A stretch of 64,000 nucleotides of DNA from Shinella curvata (GCF_022899935.1 NZ_JALJCJ010000008.1:62001-126000), one strand, 5' to 3'; shown: positions 50,801 to 59,954, numbered from the stretch's first letter. Translations and numbers: made by a program. Notes: a model not told the origin generated them from the letters alone.

Positions 50801-52125
50801 TATCCTTCGGTGACACGGCTCCCGCGAAAACCGCCATGATGGCTTTCTTCGGTCCGGACGGATTGCGACAGCTCGGGGTCGGTCCCGATGGGGCGGGCGA
50901 GGCCGAGGCGCTTGAGAGTTTTCCGCTTGCCTTTCGGCAGGGCATGGCCAATCCCTACCGCAGCCGGATCCTCGACGATACGGGGTCGAATGACCCCGCG
51001 CGATGGTGCTGGGGTGGTGAGAAGACGGCGGTCGACGTCGTCATCAACTGTTATGCCGACACCCAGGAAAATCTGGACACCATGGTGCAGGAACTGGACA
51101 CAGTTTCCCAGGCGGCCGGCATTCCGATCGTCCATCGCCTTGATCTTTCGATCCTGTCGGCCGAAGGGGGCAGGGGGCGGGATCATTTCGGCTTTGCCGA
51201 CGGCATTTCCCAGCCCGTCATGCGTGGAAGTTGGCAGGATACGGGCAGCCCGGTTCACGCCATGCATCTCGTCAATCCGGGCGAATTCCTGTTCGGTTAC
51301 CGCGACGAACATGGCTTTTATCCGCCTGGTCCCACCGTTCCGGCCCATAGCGACCCGCTCGGTATCCTGCGCGCGATCGAAGTCGACGGCAGCATAACCG
51401 CCGGAAAATCCCGCTGGCATGATTTCGGACGGAACGGCACCTTTGTCGTGATGCGTCAGCTCCAGCAGCATGTCGACCGTTTCGAGAGCTATTGCCGGTT
51501 CGCGGCTGACAACATCAGGACGGTAACCGGGGAGGGCGTGGAGCCCGACTGGGTCGGCGCCCGCATTGTCGGGCGCTGGAAGAACGGTTCCTCGTTGGTC
51601 AAGAGCCCGCACAAACCTGCCGATGGCCCGCCGGATAACCGGTTTACCTTCGGTGCGGAGGATCCGCAGGGGCTTCGCTGCCCGCTCGGCGCCCATGTTC
51701 GGCGCTCCAATCCGCGCGCTTCGCTCAACACGGATCTCGATACCGAACTGCGCATCAACAAGCGTCATCGCATCTTTCGCGTCGGAAGAACCTACGCGAC
51801 AGCGGACGCACAAGGGGTTACGGAAAAAGGGCTGCTCTTCATCTGCATCAATGCGAGCATCGAGCGTCAATACGAATTCATCCAGCAGACCTGGATGGCG
51901 TCTGGCAGCTTTCACGGCCTGCGCGGCGAAAAGGATCCGTTGATCGGTACGCAGAAGGTTACGGCGGGCGGCAGACCGAAAGGCCGCTTTGCCCTGCCCC
52001 GCTGGGAAGGGTCGCTTGCGCTCGAAGGCATGCCGTCCTTCATCACCACACGGGGCGGCGGTTACTTCTTCCTGCCGAGCCGGTCGGCCCTGCGCTACAT
52101 GCTCTATCGTTTGGAGAGGTTGTAG
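47872..52125 (+). CDS. Cytochrome P450 - membrane - DyP-type peroxidase fusion protein
   Basis: 1417 residues. P450 domain (~1-430): I-helix TGFGPTTLLGG (265-270, acid before TT replaced by Pro), ExxR at 309-312 (EAMR), haem Cys385 in FGHGIHKCIGA. Residues ~430-645 resemble the N-terminal extension of large DyP-like proteins (HLVMEMSGDGS). Two hydrophobic segments follow at ~651-672 and ~681-710. A domain with HFARWVRIPGTDRLVFFSNY precedes the DyP part (~940-1417): GxxDG motif FGFADGISQP with Asp1110 and proximal His1275 in CPLGAHVRRSNPR. So two haem centres sit in one membrane-bound chain. No frameshift was seen, and codon use is uniform. Its start follows a CRP-type site. Substrate unknown; fatty-acid or lipid oxidation is a guess. 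Confidence 0.9.
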   Translation: MVFKCSPKYFQRLREAQAETPVTATVPPFDLQRMRSTGILARLTGYFIEHPDWWLAVLRAVLPRARCGRFLLLTRSADVREVLERQADFETPYGPEMMEFAGGANFILGMSDGEEYRRLKSVVLSAFPPAEVEERVRSIAARRAREIVDGAGTSLNAAWDLFRPVSSTICRDYYGIVVDDEGEFADWAIALSTVFFGDPTADKVVRELAIAASRNMRLAIDRSIDAVLSAETLQERPIDRLVSAMQQGRIGRPDIHAIMMGMVTGFGPTTLLGGGNCLEVALSRKEIFDEMAAAVAADDGKRLDRAIVEAMRFKPIWISPWRYARHEQKIGGEHGKPYTIKGDTVVWPATRSAMFDRRAVSDPSDFRPDRPELQSLVFGHGIHKCIGALLARVQTAECLRVLFSKPGFRRAAGRWGRLQRLGPYPEKLVVEFDPVDQQSMVTVIVPAKPGIEVAAIRDELDRLGNPCTGDARRGLDETGVIHFASMSLLETGARDAGTPTHHLVMEMSGDGSSKAVLAAFAEGLGAQLRKIVEDVSAEAIGADLVTFMEKHSQDVSPHFGSVSGLVFCGTPGHTVERIRREAALAHDAMRMVEKISARPGGDAAKVLETVRKGLRRRPRYDWAFAPAASALAAPPKGVGSAIRKTLLAKPVTLTLIVVYALCWYTTYHLVFEIPDTWPAYLLRLGTAFVLAGLGILTTVSIALALALVWLRRIERVSEPATGSILPVDLEGLQKGEDREFQNHMTAVSTLKAGRFRRLLLRLAFYLISISATHIFRPGFLSTIGTIHFARWVRIPGTDRLVFFSNYGGSWESYLEDFITKASAGLTGVWSNAIGFPSTKFLFFDGARDGDRFKRWARTQQVPTGFWYSAYPRLSTAHIRTNALIRQGICSARLSEARDWISLFSSTERQPRTRLNAVQRLLLPDPAPSENLEQGEIQSIVFGPLGRLGHGRMLALRVPEGLAATARRQWLTFLVQKLSFGDTAPAKTAMMAFFGPDGLRQLGVGPDGAGEAEALESFPLAFRQGMANPYRSRILDDTGSNDPARWCWGGEKTAVDVVINCYADTQENLDTMVQELDTVSQAAGIPIVHRLDLSILSAEGGRGRDHFGFADGISQPVMRGSWQDTGSPVHAMHLVNPGEFLFGYRDEHGFYPPGPTVPAHSDPLGILRAIEVDGSITAGKSRWHDFGRNGTFVVMRQLQQHVDRFESYCRFAADNIRTVTGEGVEPDWVGARIVGRWKNGSSLVKSPHKPADGPPDNRFTFGAEDPQGLRCPLGAHVRRSNPRASLNTDLDTELRINKRHRIFRVGRTYATADAQGVTEKGLLFICINASIERQYEFIQQTWMASGSFHGLRGEKDPLIGTQKVTAGGRPKGRFALPRWEGSLALEGMPSFITTRGGGYFFLPSRSALRYMLYRLERL

Positions 52126-52128
52126 CGG

Positions 52129-52938
52129 TTACGCGTCATTCCCGTCCGTTACCAGACGGCGAAGGCGTGCGCGGTTGGCAACCTTGATATGGCCGCGCCT
52201 GATGTCGATGAGCGTGCGACTGCGCCAGCCGTTCAGCAGCTTGTTGACGGATTCGCGCGTCGCACCGAGGAATTCTGCAATCTCACTCTGCGAGATCGCG
52301 ATCCAGCCGGTCGGGTCGGCAAGCAGCTTGTCCAGCAGCAGCAAACGCTTGGCGAGCCGGGCCTCGACACCGAGAAAGGCCTGGTCGCCGAGGGATTCAC
52401 TCACCCAGCGGAACCGGTCGCAAAGCAGCCGCAGCATCGAACGGGCAAGAAGCGGACTTTCCTCTATACGCTTGAGAAGCTGTGCGCGCTCCAGTGAAAC
52501 GATCTGGCAGTCGGTCCGGCATATTGCGGTCGCCGTGCGCAGGTTGCCGTCAAGCGCACCAACCTCACCGATAATCGTTGGGGCCGTCTGCATGTTGGCG
52601 ACGAGTTTCTGGCCATCGATCGAGTATATGGATATCTCGACGGAGCCCTCGATCAATCCGAACACCCGGTCCGACCTGTCCTCCTGCAGGAAGAGATGCC
52701 GCCCGGCCGGCACCTTGTCGGCTAGGCAGTTGTCGAACAGAAGGTCGAACAGGTCGCGACCAGAAGAGCTCTGATCGTGGCTTTCCGCCGCTTGCGCGGA
52801 TTGATCCTGCTTGGTTTTGCTGGCACGTCGCGAGGCTGGCCGGCGGGAGTCCAGCCAGACAATCTTGTCGGCGACGAAACTTTTCTTGTCCATGACAAGC
52901 GCTGCTCTTTTGGGACGCGGCTTCACTTTGCCCGACAT
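52129..52938 (-). CDS. Crp/Fnr-family regulator
   Basis: 269 residues with a basic, low-complexity N-terminal extension of ~60 residues before the cNMP-binding domain (~60-175). The phosphate-binding segment retains IIGEVGAL (Gly124-Glu125) and LRTATA (Arg134-Thr135), equivalent to the cAMP-contacting Glu72, Arg82 and Ser83 of E. coli Crp. The recognition helix ATRESVNKLL keeps Arg228 and Glu229 with Lys233 for Arg185, fitting TGTGA sites. FNR-type iron-sulfur cysteines are absent. It lies convergent with the P450-DyP gene and divergent from the beta-rich operon, and both promoters contain TGTGA-N6-TCACA. Start at 52938; an alternative ATG is at 52893. Confidence 0.9.
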   Translation of the reverse strand: MSGKVKPRPKRAALVMDKKSFVADKIVWLDSRRPASRRASKTKQDQSAQAAESHDQSSSGRDLFDLLFDNCLADKVPAGRHLFLQEDRSDRVFGLIEGSVEISIYSIDGQKLVANMQTAPTIIGEVGALDGNLRTATAICRTDCQIVSLERAQLLKRIEESPLLARSMLRLLCDRFRWVSESLGDQAFLGVEARLAKRLLLLDKLLADPTGWIAISQSEIAEFLGATRESVNKLLNGWRSRTLIDIRRGHIKVANRARLRRLVTDGNDA

Positions 52939-52989
52939 TCAACCCGTCAGACAAGCGAATATCGCGCTTTCCTGATTTTATCCGACCTG

Positions 52990-53005
52990 TGTGAGGTAGC
53001 TCACA
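52990..53005. promoter_or_regulatory. Perfect CRP-type palindrome between crp and the beta-rich operon
   Basis: TGTGAGGTAGCTCACA matches TGTGA-N6-TCACA exactly, 51 bases from the crp start and 59 bases from the start at 53065. It can serve autoregulation and activation of the operon. Confidence 0.78.
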
Positions 53006-53064
53006 GTCCGCCTCTCCCGTCGCAGGCATGCTGGCTCATCGAATGACGGTGGGAGACCAGATCG

Positions 53065-55488
53065 ATGCCGAGGGCGGACGAACTTTACGTCATCAATCGC
53101 GACATGTCGGTTCTTTCGCTGCGCGATTCGGTACGCCATCGGCGGTCATCGGTCACTCCGTTACCCTTCACCGTCGATCCGACCGACCCGTCCACGGAAG
53201 TCCAGATTCTCGAACCCGAACCCATCCCTGATACCGGGGGAACCGTGGACGGTGCCTTTCCGCAGGACGCCTTGCCTGTCAGCTCGGATGGCGACCTGGT
53301 GCCAGGCGTTGCCTATCCGGTTTCGAATGATGCCGACTACAGTCTCGCTCTGCCGATCTACGAGTTGCAGGAAACCGGCGGACGCTATGCAACCAGCCTC
53401 AAATGGCTGGCAAGCGCCGCCCCGGGCGGTCCTGTTGCGCGCCTTACCGTGGGTCTGTCACGACGCCTGCCGTCCTCGGTCGGCCCGATCAAGGAGATCG
53501 AGCACGAAGTCTCCGCGCGGCTCGTCTACGCAGTGACCGTGGAAAACGGGACGGACACGCCCGGGGAAAGCTGGTTGACCATCCCGCTTGGTGCGGTCAA
53601 CCGTCTCGATGGAGACACGTCCCAAGTTGTCCTCGATCTCAACACGAAGGCCGAGTTCGACAAGTTGTGGTCGGCGATGACCGAGCCGGCGGCGAAGGGC
53701 CGACTGGAACTGCGCTGCTTTGCGACGATCGGCCGGCGCACCTGGCGGCAAGTCATTCCGGATCACTTCGGTGTCGAGGATCAGGTCCATCTGCTTGATC
53801 GTGGCGTGCTGTTGACGACGATGGTCAAGCCGGAGGAGTGGCGGCGCGAACGGCCGAGCCGCAACCGGCCGCTGCCGCATTGGCACCACCGGAACCTCGC
53901 CCGGCGTATCCAGACGCGGCCATTCACGACCGTTACCCAGGACGCTGCCGCGCTCCATCTCGGCACGGTGCGCACCCTCAATACTGCGGTCTTGATGCGT
54001 GGTTTCGATGGCCCCATGCCCGTTTTGATGGAAACGGCGCCGCGCGCGCTCACACCCGCCGTCTCGCGTGAAATGCTGACGGAAGTGTTTCGCCCGGATC
54101 TCGGCGAGGCGTTTCAGGTCAGCGATATCCTTGTCGGCGAGCGGCGTGTCCTGCCGATCAACGCGATCATCGACCGGATGGGCCGACCGGCGCTGATCCG
54201 CATACAGGCCGAGGCGCTCCAGACGGTCCCATTCGGGTTCGATGTCGGCGTGAACGCCTACATGTTCGACGTGCCTGGCGATTTGCGCCCGAACATGACG
54301 CGTGTGCTCCTGCGGGCGGAATTCGACGCGGGCGAGGGGCGCCCTCCGGTCGTTTACTACCAGGACACTGCCTTCCCGAAGCAATACTACTACGAGCCCC
54401 AGGAATTCCGTATCCCCCGCCGCGAAGAGGCACCGTACCTCCCAGCCGTCAGCATCGCCTTCTTCGACGTCGTCGAGGCCTCGGACGCGAATGAGAATTC
54501 CATTCTCTACCACGCCTATATGGCCTATCGCGCCGTGCCCTATCTGGACCGGGCGGTGCTGGCAAGGCTGAGCCGTTTCCTCGGCTCTGGTGCTCTCCTC
54601 TCGGCATTGATCCCGGAGCAGGCGACACTAAAACTGCGGCTGCCTGATGATGCCGGCACGGCCTTTACCGAACGCGCCCGGCCGGGCGCCACCATCAGCC
54701 TCGATGACGGCGTCATCGATGATGTGCAACTGACACCCGAGGCACTGGCCGCCGTCATCACTGCACTGCAGACCGGCGGTCTTGATGGTCTCGTAACCGC
54801 CTCCCTTCCCGGCGCGGCAAACACATCCATTCCTGTCCGTCTTTCCCTGCATGATGCGAGTGGCGTGTTGCTCGACCGCACGTTTCGCGGTCCTGTGGGG
54901 ACCGATCGGGTCCGCGTTACTCTGCGTAACCGCATCGAAAGCCCGCTGACGATTGGTGAGTTTCTCGCGACGCCAGCCGGCGATGGCATGGCGTTTCCCG
55001 ATGCCAGTCCGGGACTGCAGATCGCCTCGAATGGGCAAGCCGATATAGACTATCGCCTCGATCCGCCGGGGACCGTTGTCACGGATGTCGATCCCGTACT
55101 GCGCATGACTGTTCAGCCCGACATGCCGGCACTGTTGCCTTCAATCATGGTCAACCGCGGTTATTCCAGCCAGACCTTTTCGCTGTCTCTCTCCATCGAT
55201 CCCATCTATTTCGGCCAGATCATGCCCGGCGATGCGGAGGCATTGGCCGCTGTCCTGGTCGAGTTCGAGGGCGACGCGAAGCTTGTCCTCGACGCTGCTG
55301 CGCCCGCTGACGAGGTGAGGTTGCGTCTGCCAATCCTCGACTGGCTCCTGAAGCGCCCGCAATCCGAGCGTTACCGCTACCGCGTCGTCAACCTCACTGG
55401 CGCGGCCGGCAATATCAGGGGCGGTGTCGGCGCGTGGATAGAAGGCCTTGGTGGCGGTGCTGTCGCCATCATTCCGGCGGGGGCGTGA
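53065..55488 (+). CDS. Large beta-rich protein of unknown function (operon gene 1)
   Basis: 807 residues, no signal peptide (MPRADELYVINRDMSVLSLR) and no membrane segment. The sequence is dominated by short alternating hydrophobic strands separated by turns, with acidic Asp/Glu-Pro runs, suggesting tandem beta-sandwich domains. Examples are YAVTVENGTDTPGESWLTIP and RTLNTAVLMRGFDGPMPVLM. I recognise no family. It is the first gene of a co-directional series with gaps of 7, 34, 33 and 9 bases, starting 59 bases from a CRP-type site. GGGAGA precedes the ATG. Later genes in the series are paralogous to each other; this one shares only the general style. Structural or binding role is possible, enzymatic motifs are not visible. 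Confidence 0.75.
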   Translation: MPRADELYVINRDMSVLSLRDSVRHRRSSVTPLPFTVDPTDPSTEVQILEPEPIPDTGGTVDGAFPQDALPVSSDGDLVPGVAYPVSNDADYSLALPIYELQETGGRYATSLKWLASAAPGGPVARLTVGLSRRLPSSVGPIKEIEHEVSARLVYAVTVENGTDTPGESWLTIPLGAVNRLDGDTSQVVLDLNTKAEFDKLWSAMTEPAAKGRLELRCFATIGRRTWRQVIPDHFGVEDQVHLLDRGVLLTTMVKPEEWRRERPSRNRPLPHWHHRNLARRIQTRPFTTVTQDAAALHLGTVRTLNTAVLMRGFDGPMPVLMETAPRALTPAVSREMLTEVFRPDLGEAFQVSDILVGERRVLPINAIIDRMGRPALIRIQAEALQTVPFGFDVGVNAYMFDVPGDLRPNMTRVLLRAEFDAGEGRPPVVYYQDTAFPKQYYYEPQEFRIPRREEAPYLPAVSIAFFDVVEASDANENSILYHAYMAYRAVPYLDRAVLARLSRFLGSGALLSALIPEQATLKLRLPDDAGTAFTERARPGATISLDDGVIDDVQLTPEALAAVITALQTGGLDGLVTASLPGAANTSIPVRLSLHDASGVLLDRTFRGPVGTDRVRVTLRNRIESPLTIGEFLATPAGDGMAFPDASPGLQIASNGQADIDYRLDPPGTVVTDVDPVLRMTVQPDMPALLPSIMVNRGYSSQTFSLSLSIDPIYFGQIMPGDAEALAAVLVEFEGDAKLVLDAAAPADEVRLRLPILDWLLKRPQSERYRYRVVNLTGAAGNIRGGVGAWIEGLGGGAVAIIPAGA

Positions 55489-55495
55489 GGTGATC

Positions 55496-57298
55496 ATGTT
55501 CAGCAACCTTCCCGATCTGGCGCCGATTCGTCCGGGCGAAGGCTTTCCCGATCACGAGGAGCTGCGCGTGCTGCATGTCCTGCCGGGCGGCCTCACCGCC
55601 GCTCGCGAGGCCGATGGCACGCCACGCTTTGCGCTGAGCCGATTCCGCGATACGGCGATCGAGGCGGCTGGCGGCATGATGCATCTCGAGCTCGATTTCG
55701 CCACGCTCGACCCCGCCCTCCTCGGGGCGGCTGCCGTCGATGGCTGGGTACTGCGCCTTGTCGGATTTACAGCCGCGCGGGCACGCCTGCGCAGTCATGT
55801 GCCCGGCTTTCCGGATGTCAACCTCCAGGACGCCTGGAGGCCGGCCCGCCTCTCCAGCCGAACCTTGGCGGTCGAAAAACACCTGTTCGATGTGCGCACG
55901 GTGCAGATGCTCGATGCGCTGCTTTCCTCGGACGCCGGCGACATCGAGGTCGAGGTGGAGGCGCGCTACGAAGGACTGGAGCAGCCAATCCCTGTGCTCG
56001 CTGGCGCCGACCTCGATGCGCTCTTCGCCCTCCTGCGACCACAGGCGGAGGGGCTCACGTTCGACCAGATCGAGGCAATGGTCCTTTCTGCGCCGACCGG
56101 CGCGGGATCGCTCTTTCGTCTCGAACGGCTGGAAGGGGAGATTGTCACGGATGGACCGGCCCTTCGCCATCTTCTGGCGCTGGCGATCCGTGATGACGTT
56201 TTCACCGCTCAGTCGAACGTCGATGCCTGGGCTGAAGTTCGCTACCACTGGCGCGATGACGTGCCCGCCGACGGGCGCCGGGCTTGGGATCTGTCCGTCT
56301 ATCGCCGCAGTGGTCGATCGTGGCATGCGCGCTGGTCGTTGCGCAATTTCCTCAGCGGTCTGGACCCGTCCGAGCGCGCGGAACTGTTCCCAGCCTTTTC
56401 GGGAATTGCACCGTTCGCCGTTGTCCCGGTCACGCTTATCGCTCCGGTGGGGCTCGACACCCGCTTCGTGCGGCACGTGCAGGTCGATGTACTCGCGAGC
56501 GGACCAGGCGGCGTCCCGCAGCAGAGCAGTTTTCTCTATCCGCCAACGCCGGCTTTCCATCGTTTTCCCGTCACCTATCCGGCGTTGACGGGCGATCTCA
56601 ACCTCTCCGCCCATGTCGCAGCAACGCTTGCGCCCCTGGAAGGCGCGGTGCCCTCGCTGCCACGGCCTCTTGGCCGGCGGTCGCTTGACGTTGGGAGTGC
56701 CGTTGCCTGGACGGCGGAGGATGCCGGGTTCGAGACGCTGGCCATCTCCGCGATGCCCGGCCTTTTCGAACGCGCCTCGCGCATTGAGGTGAGCGTCGCC
56801 GTTGAAAGCGAACTGCTCTGCCTGGCGGTCCTGATGCGCGAGGCGCCCGAGGCGGGGCTTGCCTGGCCAGCGCAGCCGGTAAAGCCGACGCTCCGCGTCG
56901 TGGCGCTGCGCGACGCCGTGGATGGTCCGGCCGTGACCATCCATTCAGGTGTCGTCGAGGGTGCGCTGCTCCTGCGCCCGGACATGCTGGACGTGCTGGA
57001 GCCGGATCTCGTTCTGGTTTCGCTCGATCCGGTGACGGCCGGCAATGCCGCCTATGTCGCGGTGACGCTTCGTGACCCGACCGGACGACAGAGATCGTTC
57101 TCGCTGGAGCTGGCGGAGACGGTCGAGTGGCGCTGCTGGGCGGCCTCGCGCTTCGATCGCCTGGCCTACGAATATCGGTTGCAACACATTCCGCGCATGC
57201 CGGATGGCACCACGCGGCCGCTTGTCACAGGCGATTGGCTGCCAGCGGGGGAGACGGTCCTGCAGATCGTTCTGCCACCGGTGGAGGACGCGCCATGA
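55496..57298 (+). CDS. Beta-rich protein of unknown function (operon gene 2)
   Basis: 600 residues, no signal peptide. It begins LRVLHVLPGGLTAAREADGT then PRFALSRFRDTAIEAAGGMM and HLELDFATLDPALL; this 'property-rich strand, D-x-x-G-x-P-x-F, GG-x-x-L-x-x-D' layout is the same as at the N-termini of operon genes 3, 4 and 5, though more divergent. The C-terminal part has FxLELAETVEWRCWAASRFD-like strands and ends near YRLQHIPRMPDGTTRPLV. Start: ATG at 55496, preceded by GAGGTG, seven bases after the previous stop. The longer upstream frame is rejected. Likely a domain relative of the following proteins. Confidence 0.72.
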   Translation: MFSNLPDLAPIRPGEGFPDHEELRVLHVLPGGLTAAREADGTPRFALSRFRDTAIEAAGGMMHLELDFATLDPALLGAAAVDGWVLRLVGFTAARARLRSHVPGFPDVNLQDAWRPARLSSRTLAVEKHLFDVRTVQMLDALLSSDAGDIEVEVEARYEGLEQPIPVLAGADLDALFALLRPQAEGLTFDQIEAMVLSAPTGAGSLFRLERLEGEIVTDGPALRHLLALAIRDDVFTAQSNVDAWAEVRYHWRDDVPADGRRAWDLSVYRRSGRSWHARWSLRNFLSGLDPSERAELFPAFSGIAPFAVVPVTLIAPVGLDTRFVRHVQVDVLASGPGGVPQQSSFLYPPTPAFHRFPVTYPALTGDLNLSAHVAATLAPLEGAVPSLPRPLGRRSLDVGSAVAWTAEDAGFETLAISAMPGLFERASRIEVSVAVESELLCLAVLMREAPEAGLAWPAQPVKPTLRVVALRDAVDGPAVTIHSGVVEGALLLRPDMLDVLEPDLVLVSLDPVTAGNAAYVAVTLRDPTGRQRSFSLELAETVEWRCWAASRFDRLAYEYRLQHIPRMPDGTTRPLVTGDWLPAGETVLQIVLPPVEDAP

Positions 57299-57332
57299 CC
57301 CTGCCCGAAGCTTCATTGGAAGGAATGACGCC

Positions 57333-59921
57333 ATGCTGCTGATCCCGTCCATCGACCGTGTTGGCAAGGTTACCGTCTATGCCGACGACACGCTTTTCTA
57401 CCGCTTTTATCCTGTCGCCGATGCGCCGCGCCTGCGCATGGACGATACCGGGGATCCGGTGTTTCTTCTGCTCTCCTACGCCCTATCCGACGAGGATCGC
57501 GCCGCCAATCCGGGGTTGCCATCCGGTGGCGGCTACCTGTCCTTCGACACGAGCTTCGAGCCGACGCCTGCGGAACTGTCGGCGGTGCGCGAGGCACTGG
57601 CTCCACGCGTTGCAGCCGAATGGAACCGCCTGCGCAATGGAACGCCGCAGGAGCAGGCACAGCCGGGCGTCGCCGGCACCAGCGAGCCGCCGGCCATCGA
57701 ACTCGCATCGCCCACCTGGACGGAGGGCGTGGTGTCGATGGATGCCCCGACGGATGCCCAGTTGATCGAAGCGCGCGTGGCCGAATCCGCGCCGTCTCTG
57801 CTCGCCGGCAACATTGCCAGCTTCTCGATGGACCTGACCCCGGCGGGCGCCGCCTTCATGGAGCAGACGCTGCTCGCCGACGACGAGGCGGCGGACGAAA
57901 CGCCGATTCAGATCGCCTATGACCTGCGCTTCTGGGCGCGCCTGCCGCCAGCCCGTATTCACCTCGAGGTGAATGCCGAACGCATGTACAAATATATTGA
58001 GGAACAGTTCCGCGGGCGCCATGTCGAAGTCTGCACCGGCTACGACTATTCGAACGCGGATGTAGATACGGAATCGCTAACGCTCTCCGGCGCCGTCACG
58101 GTGCAGATCGACACCGGGTCTGGATCGCTGCCGGAAGAAGTCATCGCTGAACTGCGTGCCTACGCCTTCGACCTGGTGAAGCAGCTTGTCCAGCACAGCT
58201 TTTTCAGCCTTGAGGGCGGCGGCGAGGCCGCGCCTGCGCCGCAGCGCGGGGCGGACGGTCGGCCGATCATCATGCCGCTGCGCCATCGCATGCTCGGTCG
58301 TCATAAACTGGTGCGCAAGCAGATCGACGAGCAGACGATGTCAATCAAGCTCGATCTGGAGCAGAGCAGCGTCGTGCCGTGGACGATCTTTCCGCGCGGG
58401 ACCTTGCAAACCCTGCTGCCGGGCGAACTGGCGGCGAGGCGTCGGCATGTGCGCAAGCTGCGTCTCAACGACCCCTTTTTCGCGACGATCGAGACCGCCA
58501 TCGAGGTCTTCGCCGAATTTGCCCTGATCGATCATGTGGAGGTCGAGCTTGCCTACGAGGCAACCGACGAACGGGGAAACCCGCATGCCACCGGCACCGT
58601 ATTGAGTTTTCGCGACGGAACCCCGCAGGTTTGGCGCACGGCTGTCGTCGGCGGCATCAGGGAGTACCGCTGGCGCCAGCGCTCGGTGCTGACCGGCGGG
58701 CGTGTTGGTGCATTCAGCGAATGGACCGTGACCCATGCCCCCCGCGTGCCGATCTCCATCGAGGCGCCCGGCATGCTGGAAGTCTCGGTCGTTTCGGGTG
58801 CCATCGACTACGAGACGCTCGTGCGCAGCGTGCAGGTCACGCTTGCCTATGAGGATATCGCTTCCGGTGTGCCACGTGAGGAGACGGTTGCGATCCTAGA
58901 CGCGCAGAAGCCCTCAATGACGTACATGCGGCAGATCGATGCAACACAGACCCACCCCGTCCTGGCGAAGGTGCGTTTCGACCTTCAATCCGGCGATGTC
59001 ATCGAAAATGCGGAATGGGTGCCGGTGCAGGGGCGGCAGCTCGTCGTCAACCAGCCCAGTGAGGCGGTGTTGGAAGTGAGCCTTCTGCCCTCGGGCAATG
59101 GCTGGGCCGATGTCGTCGCGGTCCTGGTGGATCTGGCCTATGAAGACCACACCAACGACGTTTCGATCCGCGACACCTTCACCCTGAGGTCGCTGGATGC
59201 GTTCGTCACGTGGAGCGTCTATCTGCGGGACCGGGCGCGACGTGGCTACCGCTATCGCTGGACCGCGTCCTTTGCCAATGGCGATCTCGTCGAGCAGGGT
59301 TGGCAGGACAATCCCGGTGATCCGGTGCTACCGGTCCGCATCCAGCGCTCGGGCATCACGGTGACCGTCGTGGCGGACGCCTTGGAGTTCTCCGATTGCC
59401 CGCTGACGGAAGTGACCATCGTGCATGACGTCCCGGGCGGTGCGAGCGAGACCCTGGTCTTCCGCAACAAGGCCCCCCAGACGTGGCATGTCGAGGCGCC
59501 GACAGGAAGCCCGGCCGCTTTCCGCTACCGCGTCACGCATTTTCCCGTCGGGCGCGATCCCGTCCAGCTTGCCGAGCGACGGGAGAGCGACACCATGATC
59601 GTGCTCCCGCCCTATCTTGCCGTCAGCGCCGGCGAGTTGAAGGTGCAGATCCTGGCGACGCTCGTGGATTTTACTGTGACCCCGATCGTCGCGGTCGATC
59701 TTAAATACCAGGACCCGGATAACGACCTCGACCTCAGCCAGTCGTTGACCCTGACGATCGACGAGCAGGCGGCGTCCTGGATCACGCCGACACGCGATTT
59801 CCGCGTCACCGGTTTCCGCAGCCGCATCACCTACTTTCTCGCCGATGGCACCGAGAAGCAGGGCGAATGGGTCGCCAACACGATCCCCCGGATCGTGGTG
59901 CCCGCCTACCGCCCCGCCTGA
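57333..59921 (+). CDS. Beta-repeat protein of unknown function (operon gene 3)
   Basis: 862 residues. N-terminal conserved domain: VTVYADDTLFYRFYPV, DDTGDPVFLLLSYALSDEDR, GGGYLSFDTSF. A second block has ASPTWTEGVVSM, LAGNIASFSMDLTPAGAAFM and PIQIAYDLRFWARLPP. From about residue 385 five ~85-95-residue units follow, each with a hydrophobic lead, '-V-x-L-x-Y-E-D-', a W-containing strand and a YRYRxT-type ending (for example VQVTLAYEDIASGVPREETV and VLVDLAYEDHTNDVSIRDTF). It is a clear paralogue of gene 4. Start: ATG at 57333 after GGAAGGA. No signal peptide, cysteine-poor. Role unknown; the repeats suggest an elongated binding or scaffold protein. Confidence 0.78.
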   Translation: MLLIPSIDRVGKVTVYADDTLFYRFYPVADAPRLRMDDTGDPVFLLLSYALSDEDRAANPGLPSGGGYLSFDTSFEPTPAELSAVREALAPRVAAEWNRLRNGTPQEQAQPGVAGTSEPPAIELASPTWTEGVVSMDAPTDAQLIEARVAESAPSLLAGNIASFSMDLTPAGAAFMEQTLLADDEAADETPIQIAYDLRFWARLPPARIHLEVNAERMYKYIEEQFRGRHVEVCTGYDYSNADVDTESLTLSGAVTVQIDTGSGSLPEEVIAELRAYAFDLVKQLVQHSFFSLEGGGEAAPAPQRGADGRPIIMPLRHRMLGRHKLVRKQIDEQTMSIKLDLEQSSVVPWTIFPRGTLQTLLPGELAARRRHVRKLRLNDPFFATIETAIEVFAEFALIDHVEVELAYEATDERGNPHATGTVLSFRDGTPQVWRTAVVGGIREYRWRQRSVLTGGRVGAFSEWTVTHAPRVPISIEAPGMLEVSVVSGAIDYETLVRSVQVTLAYEDIASGVPREETVAILDAQKPSMTYMRQIDATQTHPVLAKVRFDLQSGDVIENAEWVPVQGRQLVVNQPSEAVLEVSLLPSGNGWADVVAVLVDLAYEDHTNDVSIRDTFTLRSLDAFVTWSVYLRDRARRGYRYRWTASFANGDLVEQGWQDNPGDPVLPVRIQRSGITVTVVADALEFSDCPLTEVTIVHDVPGGASETLVFRNKAPQTWHVEAPTGSPAAFRYRVTHFPVGRDPVQLAERRESDTMIVLPPYLAVSAGELKVQILATLVDFTVTPIVAVDLKYQDPDNDLDLSQSLTLTIDEQAASWITPTRDFRVTGFRSRITYFLADGTEKQGEWVANTIPRIVVPAYRPA

Positions 59922-59954
59922 GTTTGAACCCAGCCCCACCCGGAGGACACGCGC

